From Enterocloster bolteae (lineage in GTDB: Bacteria > Bacillota > Clostridia > Lachnospirales > Lachnospiraceae), in NCBI GenBank assembly GCA_021772025.1, contig JAETNT010000016.1, positions 1-64,000 on the forward strand: 64,000 nt of DNA, given 5' to 3'. A program made the translations under genes and the position numbers. Positions 1-8,737 of the stretch are shown piece by piece. Numbering within the stretch: the first letter of the stretch is position 1; every line of letters starts with the position of its first letter. The notes below the pieces were generated by a model. That model saw nothing but the letters and a program-made list of their open reading frames with translations, ran no database searches and was not told the DNA's origin.

Positions 1-94
1 AAATATCTTGTAGTATGCTCATGAGACTATTATGAAGCATAATGGCACAAAAAGAAACCCCTAATCCCCTCAAGATTGAGGGGCAGGGGAGTTG

Positions 95-115
95 AAGTGC
101 CGAAGGCACTTTTTT
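95..115 (+). terminator. Intrinsic terminator at the left edge
   Basis: A perfect 7-bp stem (AAGTGCC, loop GAA, GGCACTT) runs into a T tract. A second hairpin with CCCC/GGGG arms lies just upstream (about 58-90). It probably ends a transcript that starts left of the window, or it attenuates pheST. No T-box motif is visible here, so attenuation is only a possibility. Confidence 0.6.
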
Positions 116-209
116 ATATCATGGGAAAGTGCCCCTATGATATAAAAACGCTCCGCTTAGGATCGTACTGCGGCGAGAGGAATGATGCCGCTTGGGCGGC
201 CCGCCGCAG
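112..209 (-). repeat. Dispersed intergenic repeat R1, copy A
   Basis: Read on the minus strand, this roughly 98-bp stretch aligns with 47313-47409 at an estimated 80% identity. Shared blocks include AAGCGGCATCATTCCT, CGATCCT and AGCGGAGCGTTTTTATATCA. One end folds as a TTTTATATCAT/ATGATATAAAA hairpin. It separates the upstream terminator from pheS. No convincing coding sequence is present. Confidence 0.75.
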
Positions 210-254
210 GTGGAGAATTCTGCATAGCAGGATTCAGTATAGAAAGGAGATAGT

Positions 255-1274
255 ATGAAAGAGCAGTTGGAAAGAATCAAATCAAAAGCGCTGGCCAGAA
301 TGGAAGAGGCCCAGGCGCTGGAAACACTTAATGATATCCGTGTGGCCTATTTAGGGAAAAAAGGTGAATTGACCACTGTATTAAAGAGTATGAAAGACGT
401 TGCTCCTGAGGATCGCCCAAAGATAGGACAGATGGTTAACGAGGTAAGGGCTTTGATTGAGAGCAAGCTGGAGGAAACCAAAACTTCCCTGGCAAAAAAG
501 GCAAGACAAGAGCAGATGGAGAAAGAGGTTATTGATGTAACCCTTCCGGCTAAAAGGGAGAAAATGGGACACAGCCATCCCAATGCCATTGCTCTGGCAG
601 AGGTAGAACGTATCTTTGTGGGCATGGGCTATGAGGTGGTAGAAGGCCCGGAGGTGGAGTTCGATAAGTATAATTTCGAAAAATTGAATATTCCTAAAGG
701 GCATCCGGCAAGAGATGAGCAGGATACTTTCTATATCAATGAAAATATCCTGTTAAGAAGCCAGACTTCTCCGGTACAGGTCCGCACTATGGAAAACCGA
801 AGGCCGCCTATTCGCATCATCGCGCCAGGCAGGGTGTTTCGTTCCGATGCGGTGGACGCGACCCATTCCCCTTCTTTCCATCAGATTGAAGGACTGGTAA
901 TCGATAAACATATTACTTTTGCGGATTTAAAGGGTACTCTGGCCGAGTTTGCAAAAGAGCTGTTCGGACCGGAAACCAAGGTGAAGTTCCGTCCTCATCA
1001 CTTCCCCTTTACCGAACCCAGCGCGGAAGTGGATGTAAGCTGCTTTAAATGCGGAGGCAAAGGCTGCCGGTTCTGTAAGGGTTCCGGATGGATTGAGATT
1101 TTAGGCTGCGGTATGGTTCATCCCAGAGTGCTGGAAATGTGCGATATTGATCCCAATGAGTACTCCGGCTTTGCCTTTGGCGTAGGGTTAGAGCGCATTG
1201 CTCTGTTAAAGTATGAGATTGATGACATGAGACTGTTGTATGAAAACGACATCCGTTTTTTAAAGCAGTTTTAG
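255..1274 (+). CDS. pheS: Phenylalanine--tRNA ligase, alpha subunit
   Basis: Catalytic subunit of the cytoplasmic (alpha-beta)2 phenylalanyl-tRNA synthetase, which charges tRNA-Phe. The 339 residues match the bacterial family length. The N-terminal part (about 1-85) is the tRNA-binding coiled coil. Class II motif 2 is seen near residue 194 (FRSDAVDATHSPSFHQIEG) and motif 3 near 305 (GFAFGVGLERIALLKY). A cysteine cluster (CFKCGGKGCRFCKGSG) sits near residue 260, as in many PheS. The ATG follows an AAAGGAGA ribosome site. pheT starts 39 bp downstream, which indicates one operon. Confidence 0.97.
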   Translation: MKEQLERIKSKALARMEEAQALETLNDIRVAYLGKKGELTTVLKSMKDVAPEDRPKIGQMVNEVRALIESKLEETKTSLAKKARQEQMEKEVIDVTLPAKREKMGHSHPNAIALAEVERIFVGMGYEVVEGPEVEFDKYNFEKLNIPKGHPARDEQDTFYINENILLRSQTSPVQVRTMENRRPPIRIIAPGRVFRSDAVDATHSPSFHQIEGLVIDKHITFADLKGTLAEFAKELFGPETKVKFRPHHFPFTEPSAEVDVSCFKCGGKGCRFCKGSGWIEILGCGMVHPRVLEMCDIDPNEYSGFAFGVGLERIALLKYEIDDMRLLYENDIRFLKQF

Positions 1275-1313
1275 GTACACCATTGAAAAGATAGGAGAGA
1301 AGGAGAATCAATT

Positions 1314-3734
1314 ATGAATACAGCGTTATCATGGATTAAAGCATATGTCCCGGATCTGGATGTGACGGCTCAGGAATATACGGATGCCATGACCTTGTCC
1401 GGAACGAAAGTAGAGGGCTATGAACGTCTGGATAAAAATTTAGAGAAGATTGTAGTGGGTCAGATTAAGGAGATTCGCCGCCACCCGGACGCAGATAAAT
1501 TAATTATCTGCCAGGTGGATGTCGGAACCGGGATTATTCAGATTGTGACCGGTGCCCCAAATGTAAAGGAGGGGGACAAAGTCCCAGTAGTGCTGGACGG
1601 CGGTAAAGTGGCAGGAGGCCATGACGGCGGCCCTTTGCCGGAGGACGGCATTCGCATTAAAAGCGGCAAGCTGAGAGGAGTAGACTCCCAAGGAATGATG
1701 TGCTCCATAGAGGAATTGGGATCCAGCCGGGATATGTATCCTCTGGCTCCGGAGAGCGGTATCTATATCTTGCCGGAGGACACAGAAGTGGGCGCAGATG
1801 CTGTAGAAGTTTTAGGCCTTCATGATGTGGTATTTGAGTACGAGGTGACCTCCAATCGTGTGGACTGTTACAGTGTTTTAGGCATTGCCAGAGAGGCGGC
1901 AGCTACTTTCCGCAAGCCTTTTGTTCCTCCGGTAATTACAGAGAGCGGCAATGACGAGGATATTCACGATTATTTAAAGGTTACGGTGGAAAATCAGGAG
2001 CTTTGTCCCAGGTATTGTGCAAGAATGGTAAAGAATATTAAGCTGGCTCCTTCGCCGGAGTGGATGCAGAGGCGCTTGGCCGCCAGCGGCATCCGCCCCA
2101 TTAACAATATTGTAGACATTACCAACTACATTATGGAAGAATATGGCCAGCCCATGCACGCCTTTGATTATGACCTTTTGGCAGGCCATGAAATTATTGT
2201 AAAGTGTGCAAAAGACGGCGATGAGTTCCAGACCCTGGACGGCCAGATGCGGAAACTGGATCACACCATTTTAATGATTAACGACGGGGAAAAAGAAGTG
2301 GGAATTGCCGGTATCATGGGCGGTGAAAACTCCAAGATTACCGATAATGTAAAGAGCATGGTATTCGAGTGCGCCTGTTTTGACGGCACCAATATCCGCC
2401 TGTCTGCCAAAAAGGTAGGCCTTCGAACCGACGCTTCCGGTAAATACGAGAAGGGATTAGACCCCAATACTGCCCTGGAGGCCGTAAACCGTGCCTGCCA
2501 GCTTATCGAAGAGTTGGGAGCCGGGGAAGTAGTAGGCGGCATTATCGACATTTGCGCCGGATTAAAGGAGCCCCGGAGGATTCCTTTCCATTCAGAGCGG
2601 ATCAATAAGCTTTTAGGAACCCAGATTCCTAAGGAAACTATGTTAAGCTATTTCGGTCCTCTGGAGATTGGTTATGATGAAGAAACCAGCCAGGTTATTG
2701 CTCCCACATGGAGACAGGATCTGGAGAGAGAGGCGGATATTGCAGAGGAGGTGGCAAGATTCTTTGGTTATGACAAGATCCCCACTACTTTGCCTGCGGG
2801 GGAGTCCACCACCGGAAAGCTTTCCTACAAGCTGCGTATTGAGGAAAAGGCAAGGGAGATTGCAGAGTTCTCCGGTTTCTCTCAGGCTATGACTTATTCT
2901 TTTGAAAGTCCCAGAGTATTTGACAAGCTGCTGATTCCTGAGGATTCCAGAGTGCGCGAGACAGTTATTATTTCCAACCCCTTGGGAGAAGACTTTAGTG
3001 TGATGCGTACCCTGCCTTTAAATGGGATGCTGACTTCTTTATCCACCAATTACAACCGCCGCAACAAAGATGTGCGCCTTTATGAGATGGCCAATGTATA
3101 CTTGCCAAAAAGTCTGCCTTTAACAGATCTTCCCGACGAGCGGATGCAGTTTGTACTGGGAATGTACGGCGACGGCGATTTCTTTACTATGAAGGGAGTG
3201 GTGGAAGAATTTTTTGAGAGCGTGGGTATGAACGGACGGGTTCATTATGATCCCAACGGCTGCCATCCCTACCTTCATCCGGGGAGAAAAGCAGATATTG
3301 TATACAACAATGTGACAGTAGGCTATCTGGGAGAGATTCATCCGGATGTGGCAGATAACTATAAGATTGGGGAGAAGGCCTATGTGGCAGTAGTGGATAT
3401 GCCGGCTATAACGGAATTCACCACTTTTGGAAGAAAGTATACCGGCCTTGCCAAGTTCCCGGCTGTAACCAGAGACTTGAGCATGGTAGTGCCTGAATCC
3501 GTTTTGGCAGGCCAGATTGAGGATATGATTATCCAGAGAAGCGGCAGGATTTTAGAAGACTGCAGGCTCTTTGACATCTACGAGGGCAGCCAGATTAAGG
3601 AAGGCTTTAAGTCTATGGCTTACTCCATCACTTTCCGGGCCAAGGATCACACTTTGGAGGAAAAGGAAATTACCGGGGTTATGAACAAGATTTTAAATGG
3701 TCTTCAGAGTATGGGAATTGAACTGAGAGCTTAA
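1314..3734 (+). CDS. pheT: Phenylalanine--tRNA ligase, beta subunit
   Basis: Beta subunit of phenylalanyl-tRNA synthetase; it binds tRNA-Phe and carries the B3/B4 editing domain. The 806 residues match the bacterial family. An EMAP-type tRNA-binding domain (about 40-150) has the IVVGQIKEIRRHPDADKL signature. The B3/B4 and B5 regions follow, and the C-terminal FDX-ACB domain (about 710-805) includes the KFPAVTRDLSMVVPE segment. An AGAAGGAG ribosome site precedes the ATG. The gene is co-transcribed with pheS and is followed by a strong hairpin. Confidence 0.97.
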   Translation: MNTALSWIKAYVPDLDVTAQEYTDAMTLSGTKVEGYERLDKNLEKIVVGQIKEIRRHPDADKLIICQVDVGTGIIQIVTGAPNVKEGDKVPVVLDGGKVAGGHDGGPLPEDGIRIKSGKLRGVDSQGMMCSIEELGSSRDMYPLAPESGIYILPEDTEVGADAVEVLGLHDVVFEYEVTSNRVDCYSVLGIAREAAATFRKPFVPPVITESGNDEDIHDYLKVTVENQELCPRYCARMVKNIKLAPSPEWMQRRLAASGIRPINNIVDITNYIMEEYGQPMHAFDYDLLAGHEIIVKCAKDGDEFQTLDGQMRKLDHTILMINDGEKEVGIAGIMGGENSKITDNVKSMVFECACFDGTNIRLSAKKVGLRTDASGKYEKGLDPNTALEAVNRACQLIEELGAGEVVGGIIDICAGLKEPRRIPFHSERINKLLGTQIPKETMLSYFGPLEIGYDEETSQVIAPTWRQDLEREADIAEEVARFFGYDKIPTTLPAGESTTGKLSYKLRIEEKAREIAEFSGFSQAMTYSFESPRVFDKLLIPEDSRVRETVIISNPLGEDFSVMRTLPLNGMLTSLSTNYNRRNKDVRLYEMANVYLPKSLPLTDLPDERMQFVLGMYGDGDFFTMKGVVEEFFESVGMNGRVHYDPNGCHPYLHPGRKADIVYNNVTVGYLGEIHPDVADNYKIGEKAYVAVVDMPAITEFTTFGRKYTGLAKFPAVTRDLSMVVPESVLAGQIEDMIIQRSGRILEDCRLFDIYEGSQIKEGFKSMAYSITFRAKDHTLEEKEITGVMNKILNGLQSMGIELRA

Positions 3735-3740
3735 GAAGAA

Positions 3741-3772
3741 AGCCTGCGGACAAGTAGTTTTGTCCGCAGGCT
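3741..3772 (+). terminator. Hairpin after pheT
   Basis: A 13-bp stem (AGCCTGCGGACAA with TTGTCCGCAGGCT, 6-nt loop) begins 6 bp after the pheT stop. The following T tract is weak. It probably terminates the pheST operon and could act in both directions. Confidence 0.65.
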
Positions 3773-3801
3773 GCCTATTTAAAGTGAGGTGACGAAAATT
3801 T

Positions 3802-4428
3802 ATGAATTCCAGAGAAGCAAGAAAACGGATGGAGGAAGGCCGCCTGTATCTGCCCGGGGATAAAGAAATCTTAGCAGAGCAGGAAGCCTGCATGGAACTT
3901 TTGTATGATTACAATGAGACTCGCCCTTCCCAGGGGCAAAAGCGGCAGGAGCTGTTAAAAAAGATGTTTGCAGAGCTAGGAGAAGGCTGCTTTGTGGAAC
4001 CGCCTCTTCGGGCAAATTTCGGCGGAAAGCATGTCCATTTTGGGAAAGGGGTTTATGCCAACTTTAATCTTACCCTGGTGGACGACGCCCATATTTATGT
4101 GGGAGATTTGACCATGTTTGGCCCCAACGTAACCGTAGCCACTGCCGGACACCCCATTGACCCGGAATTAAGAGGAAAAGCTCTCCAGTTTAATATGGAT
4201 GTCCATATCGGAAATAATGTGTGGATTGGAGCAGGCTCTATTGTACTTCCGGGAGTTACTATCGGAGACAACACGGTAATCGGAGCCGGATCTGTAGTGA
4301 CAAAAGACATTCCGCCGGGAGTGGTGGCAGTAGGCAATCCCTGCCGGGTTTTGAGGGAGATCGGAGAGAGGGATAAGGAGTATTATTATAAAAACCGAAA
4401 AGTGGATGAAGACCTCTGGCAGCTTTAA
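3802..4428 (+). CDS. Sugar O-acetyltransferase (LacA/Maa/NodL type)
   Basis: Predicted cytoplasmic acetyl-CoA-dependent acetyltransferase acting on sugars such as maltose or galactosides. The 208 residues fit this family. An N-terminal helical region (about 1-55, with the typical ILAEQEACMELLYDYN segment) precedes a left-handed beta-helix of hexapeptide repeats (VHIGNNVWIGAGSIVLPGVT, then IGDNTVIGAGSVV). The catalytic His is in TAGHPIDPELR. The gene stands alone between the pheT hairpin and the secG promoter. The substrate cannot be told from sequence. Confidence 0.9.
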   Translation: MNSREARKRMEEGRLYLPGDKEILAEQEACMELLYDYNETRPSQGQKRQELLKKMFAELGEGCFVEPPLRANFGGKHVHFGKGVYANFNLTLVDDAHIYVGDLTMFGPNVTVATAGHPIDPELRGKALQFNMDVHIGNNVWIGAGSIVLPGVTIGDNTVIGAGSVVTKDIPPGVVAVGNPCRVLREIGERDKEYYYKNRKVDEDLWQL

Positions 4429-4444
4429 TGCCGGGCAATAGTAA

Positions 4445-4481
4445 CCGTTCAGACGGGAGTATCTTCTTGCCCGGCGCAGCG
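4445..4481. repeat. Short dispersed repeat R3, copy A
   Basis: The core GTTCAGACGGGAGTATCTTC continues into TTGC and recurs, with two or three differences, at about 50727-50757 ahead of the recombinase gene. Copy A lies between the acetyltransferase gene and the secG promoter. Function unknown. Confidence 0.5.
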
Positions 4482-4501
4482 AACAAGAAGGCAGAAAGTA
4501 G

Positions 4502-4530
4502 TTGCTATTCCTATGAATTTGTGGTATCAT
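4502..4530 (+). promoter_or_regulatory. Probable sigma-A promoter of secG
   Basis: TTGCTA and TATCAT are separated by 17 bp, about 30 bp before the secG start. Their placement agrees with transcription of secG and probably rnr-smpB. Confidence 0.6.
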
Positions 4531-4560
4531 AACGTTGTTTAACCGTAGGAGGTGGAATAG

Positions 4561-4797
4561 ATGGCAGCTTTAGAGATGATTTTATCCGTTATTTTTGTTG
4601 CGCTGGGTATTGTGATTTCTGCAATCATTCTGATGCAGGAAGGCAAGTCCGCAGGTTTAGGTGCTATTTCCGGCGTTGCAGAGAGCTATTGGGGTAAAAA
4701 TAAAGGACGTACCATGGAAGGCAATTTAGAGAAGTTTACCAAGTGGGGATGCATCTTGTTTTTAGTTATTGCAGTGGTACTTAACATTCTGCACTAA
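4561..4797 (+). CDS. secG: Preprotein translocase subunit SecG
   Basis: Small membrane subunit of the SecYEG export channel. The 78 residues contain two predicted membrane helices (about 5-25 and 55-76) around the conserved GKSAGLGAISG loop and the FTKW segment, which is the usual SecG pattern. A GTAGGAGGT ribosome site precedes the ATG. secG followed by rnr and smpB is a common gene order in Firmicutes, which supports the assignment. Confidence 0.93.
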   Translation: MAALEMILSVIFVALGIVISAIILMQEGKSAGLGAISGVAESYWGKNKGRTMEGNLEKFTKWGCILFLVIAVVLNILH

Positions 4798-4815
4798 TCG
4801 ATAAAGGCCAATGAC

Positions 4816-4843
4816 AAACACTCTTGGAGACAAGGGTGTTTTT
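4816..4843 (+). terminator. Terminator after secG
   Basis: An 11-bp stem AAACACTCTTG/CAAGGGTGTTT with a short loop, ending in T residues, lies 19 bp after the secG stop. It implies that rnr is at least partly transcribed from its own promoter or by read-through. Confidence 0.75.
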
Positions 4844-4847
4844 GCTT

Positions 4848-4972
4848 TATTTCCGCGGGCAACGAGCCAAGCGGGCATGCTTGCATGCACATTTGGCGAC
4901 TGCCGCGAGGGTCAAATACCCCGTTGCCCTGCAGCGCTGCAAGTGTGATGCCCCGTTGCTTACAGCGGGGTT
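4848..4972 (+). repeat. Dispersed intergenic repeat R2, copy A
   Basis: This roughly 125-bp stretch contains the palindromic core GGGCATGCTTGCATGC, the block GCGAGGGTCAAAT and a final GC hairpin (CCCCGTTGC...AGCGGGG). The same block order is found inverted at 18612-18735 and truncated at 30328-30377. A small open frame across it (4824-5057) is not credible as a gene, because the repeats conserve DNA rather than reading frame. Confidence 0.8.
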
Positions 4973-5079
4973 TTTGACTCCCGTGGGTTTTCTGATAATA
5001 TATCCCAGCAGATTGGGGTATCCTGTTTGGGGAGGCTTAAGGCAGAAACTTAACTAATTCCATTTAGAAAAGAGGGACT

Positions 5080-7212
5080 ATGGAAGAAAAGAGATTAAAT
5101 GATAGAAAGGCAATGCTTACCCAACTGTTTTCGGACAAGGCATATGTACCCATGAAGGCTAAAGAAATTGCTGCATTATTAAATATTCCCAAAGGTCAGA
5201 GAGAAGAGCTCCAGCAGGTACTGGATATCCTGGTGGCTGAGGGAAAGGCAGGACTTTCCAAAAAAGGGAAATATGGCAAACCGGAGACTTTCTCTGTAAA
5301 CGGTATTTTTTCCGGCCATCCCAGAGGATTCGGTTTTGTTACTGTGGAGGGGCGGGAGCAGGATGTTTTCATTCCGGAAGAACATACAAAAGGTGCGCTT
5401 CACGGCGACAGGGTTCAGATTGTCATAGAAAACGAAAATACCGGAAAGCGGGCAGAGGGCGTTGTGATTCGAATTTTGCATCACGCCAACTCCCGGATCA
5501 TCGGATATTATCAGAAAAACAAAAACTTCGGTTTTGTAATCCCGGATAATCAAAGGATTACGCAAGACATATTTATTCCCCAGGGAAAGGATATGGGGGC
5601 GGTGACCGGCCACAAAGTAGCGGTACAGGTAACGGACTTTGGCGGTGAGAGACGGAAACCGGAGGGGGAGATTGTGGAGATTATCGGCCATGTGAATGAT
5701 CCGGGAACGGATATTTTATCTGTTGTTCGGGCTTACGGCCTGCCGGAAGGATTTCCGGAAGATGTGATGGCAGAGACTGCCCGGATTTCCCAGGAAGTAG
5801 ATGAGACGGACAAAAAGGGCCGCCTGGATCTGCGGGATCTTCAGACGGTCACTATTGACGGTGAGGATGCCAAGGATCTGGATGATGCCGTGACCCTAAA
5901 AAAGGAGGAGGGAATCTACTATCTGGGGGTTCATATTGCGGATGTGAGCCACTATGTAAGAGAGGACAGCCTATTAGACAGGGAAGCGCTTAAAAGGGGA
6001 ACCAGTGTATATCTGGTGGATCGGGTGATTCCCATGCTGCCTCACAGCTTAAGCAATGGGATCTGTTCCTTAAATGCAGGATGCGACCGTCTGGCCCTTA
6101 GCTGCCTTATGGAGATTGACGAGAAGGGAAATATTTTGGGCCATCGCATTGCGGAAACCTTAATTCGGGTGGATCGGCGTATGACCTATAGAGCGGTTAA
6201 CGCCATTATCACAGATCGGGATGAAGAAGTAATGGCGGAATATGAGGACTTTGTCCCCATGTTTGACTTGATGAAAGAACTGTCCGGAATCTTGAGGGAA
6301 AAACGTGGAAAGAGAGGAGCAATCGATTTTGAGTTTCCGGAGAGCAAGATTCTCTTAGATGAAGAAGGGCATCCCATAGAAATTCAGCCTTACCAGCGAA
6401 ATGCGGCCACCAAGATCATTGAGGATTTTATGCTGGCGGCAAATGAGACTGTGGCGGAGGACTTTTTTTGGCAGCAGATTCCTTTCCTGTACCGGACTCA
6501 CGACAACCCGGATCCGGAAAAGATGAAGCAGCTTTCTACCTTTATTCATAATTTTGGTTTATTTATCCGAATCTCCCAGGGGGAAATCCATCCTAAGGAG
6601 CTGCAAAAGCTTCTGGAAAAGGCGGAAGGGACTCCTGAGGAGGCTCTGATTAGCCGGCTGACCCTGCGGTCTATGAAGCAGGCCAAATATAGCACCCAAT
6701 GTACCGGGCATTTTGGCTTGGCAGCCAAATACTATACCCATTTTACCTCTCCCATCCGCCGGTATCCGGATCTGCAGATTCACCGGATTATTAAGGAAAA
6801 TTTAAAGGCCGGGCTGGAGGAGAAGAGAGCGGACCACTATAACCGGATCCTGCCGGAAGTGGCGGTAAAAACTTCTGCCCTTGAACGGCAGGCCGACGAG
6901 GCGGAGAGGGAGACGGAGAAGCTGAAAAAATGTGAATATATGTCCCGTCGTATCGGGGAAGTTTATGACGGGGTTATCTCCGGGGTAACCAATTGGGGCC
7001 TTTATGTGGAGCTTCCCAACACGGTAGAAGGAATGATCCGGATGAATAATCTGGATGATGATTACTATATTTTTGACGAGCAGCACTATGAGCTTCAGGG
7101 AGAATCGACAAAAAAGGCTTATAAGCTGGGGCAGACGATCCGGATTCGGGTGCTTTCCACTGACCGGATGCTAAAGACCATCGACTTTATTCCGGTAAAG
7201 GATGAGGAATAG
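5080..7212 (+). CDS. rnr: Ribonuclease R
   Basis: Processive 3'-to-5' exoribonuclease of the RNB family, acting in mRNA and rRNA decay and, with tmRNA-SmpB, in non-stop mRNA removal. The 710 residues fit RNase R. An N-terminal winged-helix region (about 1-70) is followed by two cold-shock OB folds (about 75-230) and the RNB domain with the metal-binding DGEDAKDLDDAV motif near residue 260. A C-terminal S1 domain (about 630-705) has GVISGVTNWGLYVEL. smpB follows 15 bp later, an old and functionally sensible pairing. Confidence 0.96.
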   Translation: MEEKRLNDRKAMLTQLFSDKAYVPMKAKEIAALLNIPKGQREELQQVLDILVAEGKAGLSKKGKYGKPETFSVNGIFSGHPRGFGFVTVEGREQDVFIPEEHTKGALHGDRVQIVIENENTGKRAEGVVIRILHHANSRIIGYYQKNKNFGFVIPDNQRITQDIFIPQGKDMGAVTGHKVAVQVTDFGGERRKPEGEIVEIIGHVNDPGTDILSVVRAYGLPEGFPEDVMAETARISQEVDETDKKGRLDLRDLQTVTIDGEDAKDLDDAVTLKKEEGIYYLGVHIADVSHYVREDSLLDREALKRGTSVYLVDRVIPMLPHSLSNGICSLNAGCDRLALSCLMEIDEKGNILGHRIAETLIRVDRRMTYRAVNAIITDRDEEVMAEYEDFVPMFDLMKELSGILREKRGKRGAIDFEFPESKILLDEEGHPIEIQPYQRNAATKIIEDFMLAANETVAEDFFWQQIPFLYRTHDNPDPEKMKQLSTFIHNFGLFIRISQGEIHPKELQKLLEKAEGTPEEALISRLTLRSMKQAKYSTQCTGHFGLAAKYYTHFTSPIRRYPDLQIHRIIKENLKAGLEEKRADHYNRILPEVAVKTSALERQADEAERETEKLKKCEYMSRRIGEVYDGVISGVTNWGLYVELPNTVEGMIRMNNLDDDYYIFDEQHYELQGESTKKAYKLGQTIRIRVLSTDRMLKTIDFIPVKDEE

Positions 7213-7227
7213 CAGGAGGATTGAAAA

Positions 7228-7692
7228 ATGGGGAAGGATAATTTTAAACTGATTGCCAACAACAAAAAGGCATACCATGACTATTTTATTGATGACAAAT
7301 ACGAAACTGGTATCGAGCTTTACGGAACAGAGGTAAAATCTATCCGCATGGGAAAATGCAGTATTAAGGAAGCCTTTGTTCGGATCCAGAACGGGGAGGT
7401 CTATATTTACGGGATGCATGTAAATCCCTATGAAAAAGGCAATATTTTCAATAAGGATCCGCTGCGGGCCAGAAAACTTCTGCTGCACAAGGCGGAGATC
7501 CATAAGCTGGGAGGAAAAATTGCTGAGAAAGGATTTACTCTGGTGCCTTTGCAGGTGTATTTTAAAGGAAGTCTTGTAAAAGTAGAGATCGGCCTGGCCC
7601 GAGGGAAAAAGCTCTATGATAAGCGGGAGGACATTGCAAAAAAAGATCAGAGACGGGAGCTGGAGCGGGAATTTAAAGTGAGGAATCTCTAA
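7228..7692 (+). CDS. smpB: SsrA-binding protein SmpB
   Basis: Small basic RNA-binding protein that brings tmRNA to stalled ribosomes in trans-translation. The 154 residues match the family, with the N-terminal [13 protein letters not shown], the [13 protein letters not shown] strand and the basic C-terminal tail [21 protein letters not shown] ribosome site precedes the ATG. It is the last gene of the secG-rnr-smpB group. No tmRNA gene is visible directly downstream. Confidence 0.96.
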   Translation: MGKDNFKLIANNKKAYHDYFIDDKYETGIELYGTEVKSIRMGKCSIKEAFVRIQNGEVYIYGMHVNPYEKGNIFNKDPLRARKLLLHKAEIHKLGGKIAEKGFTLVPLQVYFKGSLVKVEIGLARGKKLYDKREDIAKKDQRRELEREFKVRNL

Positions 7693-7710
7693 ATACAGTT
7701 GCTGTTGGTA

Positions 7711-7753
7711 AAGCGGAGCTTTATAGACAAGTCGTCATCTATGAAGCTCCGCT
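7711..7753. terminator. Hairpin between convergent smpB and nanA
   Basis: Inverted arms AAGCGGAGCTT and AAGCTCCGCTT are separated by 21 bp, exactly between two convergent genes. It has no strong T tract. A bidirectional terminator is likely. Confidence 0.5.
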
Positions 7754-7774
7754 TCTGGGCGGGGAATCTTAAGA

Positions 7775-8701
7775 TTATAGGTATTTGGCCGCGGCTTCGT
7801 CAATCATGGCCGCGATCTTATCAATAATAGAGGAGTCTTCCGGAACCAGATTGGTAAGGGGCGCTCTCACACCGCCAAGCTCCAGGCCCTCCCGCTTTTT
7901 AAGGACTGCCTTAATTGCGGCATACATATTGCCTTTGCAGGAGCAGAGGGCATAGATAATATTATTAATATCATATTGGAGGGCCCGGGCAGTCTCATAA
8001 TCCCCGTTCTTTACCAGCTCATAAAGCTTTAAATAAAGCTCCGGACAAGAAGAGTAGGTTCCGCCGATACCGCCGTCAGCTCCCATCATCAAACCGCTGA
8101 TTAGCTGTTCATCGGGACCGTTGAATACCACAAAAGGACGTCCGCCCAAGGAGCCTTCATACTTAAACATCTGGATATCCTGAACCGGCATGGAAGAGTT
8201 TTTTACACCGATTACGTTGGGATTTTTCAGCATTTCCCGAAGCAGGGGAATCGTCAGGGCAACGCCTGCAAGCTGGGGAATGTTGTAAATAATGAAATCC
8301 GTGTTGGGAGCAGCGGCAGAAATATCGTTCCAGTATTTTGCAATTGCATGCTCCGGAAGGCGGAAATAAATAGGCGGGATAGAAGCGATTGCGTCAACCC
8401 CCAGGCTCTCCGCATGGCGGGCCAGCTCCGCGCTGTCCGCCGTATTGTTGCAGGCAACATGGGCAATAATAGTAAGCTTGCCTTCAGCGGCGGTAATCAC
8501 ATGTTCCAGGAGAAGCTTCCGATCCGCAACGCTTTGATAAATACATTCTCCGGAGGATCCGCCTACGTAAACGCCCTTTACTCCTTTGCGGACTAAAAAG
8601 CGGGTATACTCCTCAACACGCTCCGGAGAAATCCGGCCATTGTCATCATAGCAGGCATAAAAAGCGGGAAAGACGCCTTGATATCTGGTAATATCTTTCA
8701 T
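7775..8701 (-). CDS. nanA: N-acetylneuraminate lyase-type aldolase (DapA/NanA family)
   Basis: Class I aldolase predicted to split N-acetylneuraminate into N-acetylmannosamine and pyruvate in the cytoplasm. The GGSSGE motif resembles the NanA GGSTGE rather than typical DapA. The Tyr motif is YNIPQLAG and the Schiff-base Lys lies in VIGVKNSS. I start at 8701 (308 aa) because an AAAAGAGGA ribosome site sits 7 nt upstream; the next ATG upstream would place that site inside the coding region. The epimerase gene lies 36 bp upstream in the same direction, which supports amino-sugar catabolism. A related 2-keto acid aldolase cannot be excluded. Confidence 0.85.
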   Translation of the reverse strand: MKDITRYQGVFPAFYACYDDNGRISPERVEEYTRFLVRKGVKGVYVGGSSGECIYQSVADRKLLLEHVITAAEGKLTIIAHVACNNTADSAELARHAESLGVDAIASIPPIYFRLPEHAIAKYWNDISAAAPNTDFIIYNIPQLAGVALTIPLLREMLKNPNVIGVKNSSMPVQDIQMFKYEGSLGGRPFVVFNGPDEQLISGLMMGADGGIGGTYSSCPELYLKLYELVKNGDYETARALQYDINNIIYALCSCKGNMYAAIKAVLKKREGLELGGVRAPLTNLVPEDSSIIDKIAAMIDEAAAKYL

Positions 8702-8737
8702 ATAATTTTCCTCTTTTCTCAAAAGATTTGTAACGAT

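Noticed and set aside
1-254. T-box leader for pheST
   Set aside because: No GGTGG-type T-box sequence was found. Only hairpins and repeat R1 are visible.
76-258. Possible 60-aa gene upstream of pheS
   Set aside because: It runs through a terminator and the dispersed R1 repeat and has no convincing start site.
4824-5057. Possible 77-aa gene between secG and rnr
   Set aside because: It covers a terminator and repeat R2 copy A. Other R2 copies do not keep this frame.
7692-7775. tmRNA gene after smpB
   Set aside because: The gap is under 90 bp and holds only an inverted repeat between convergent genes.
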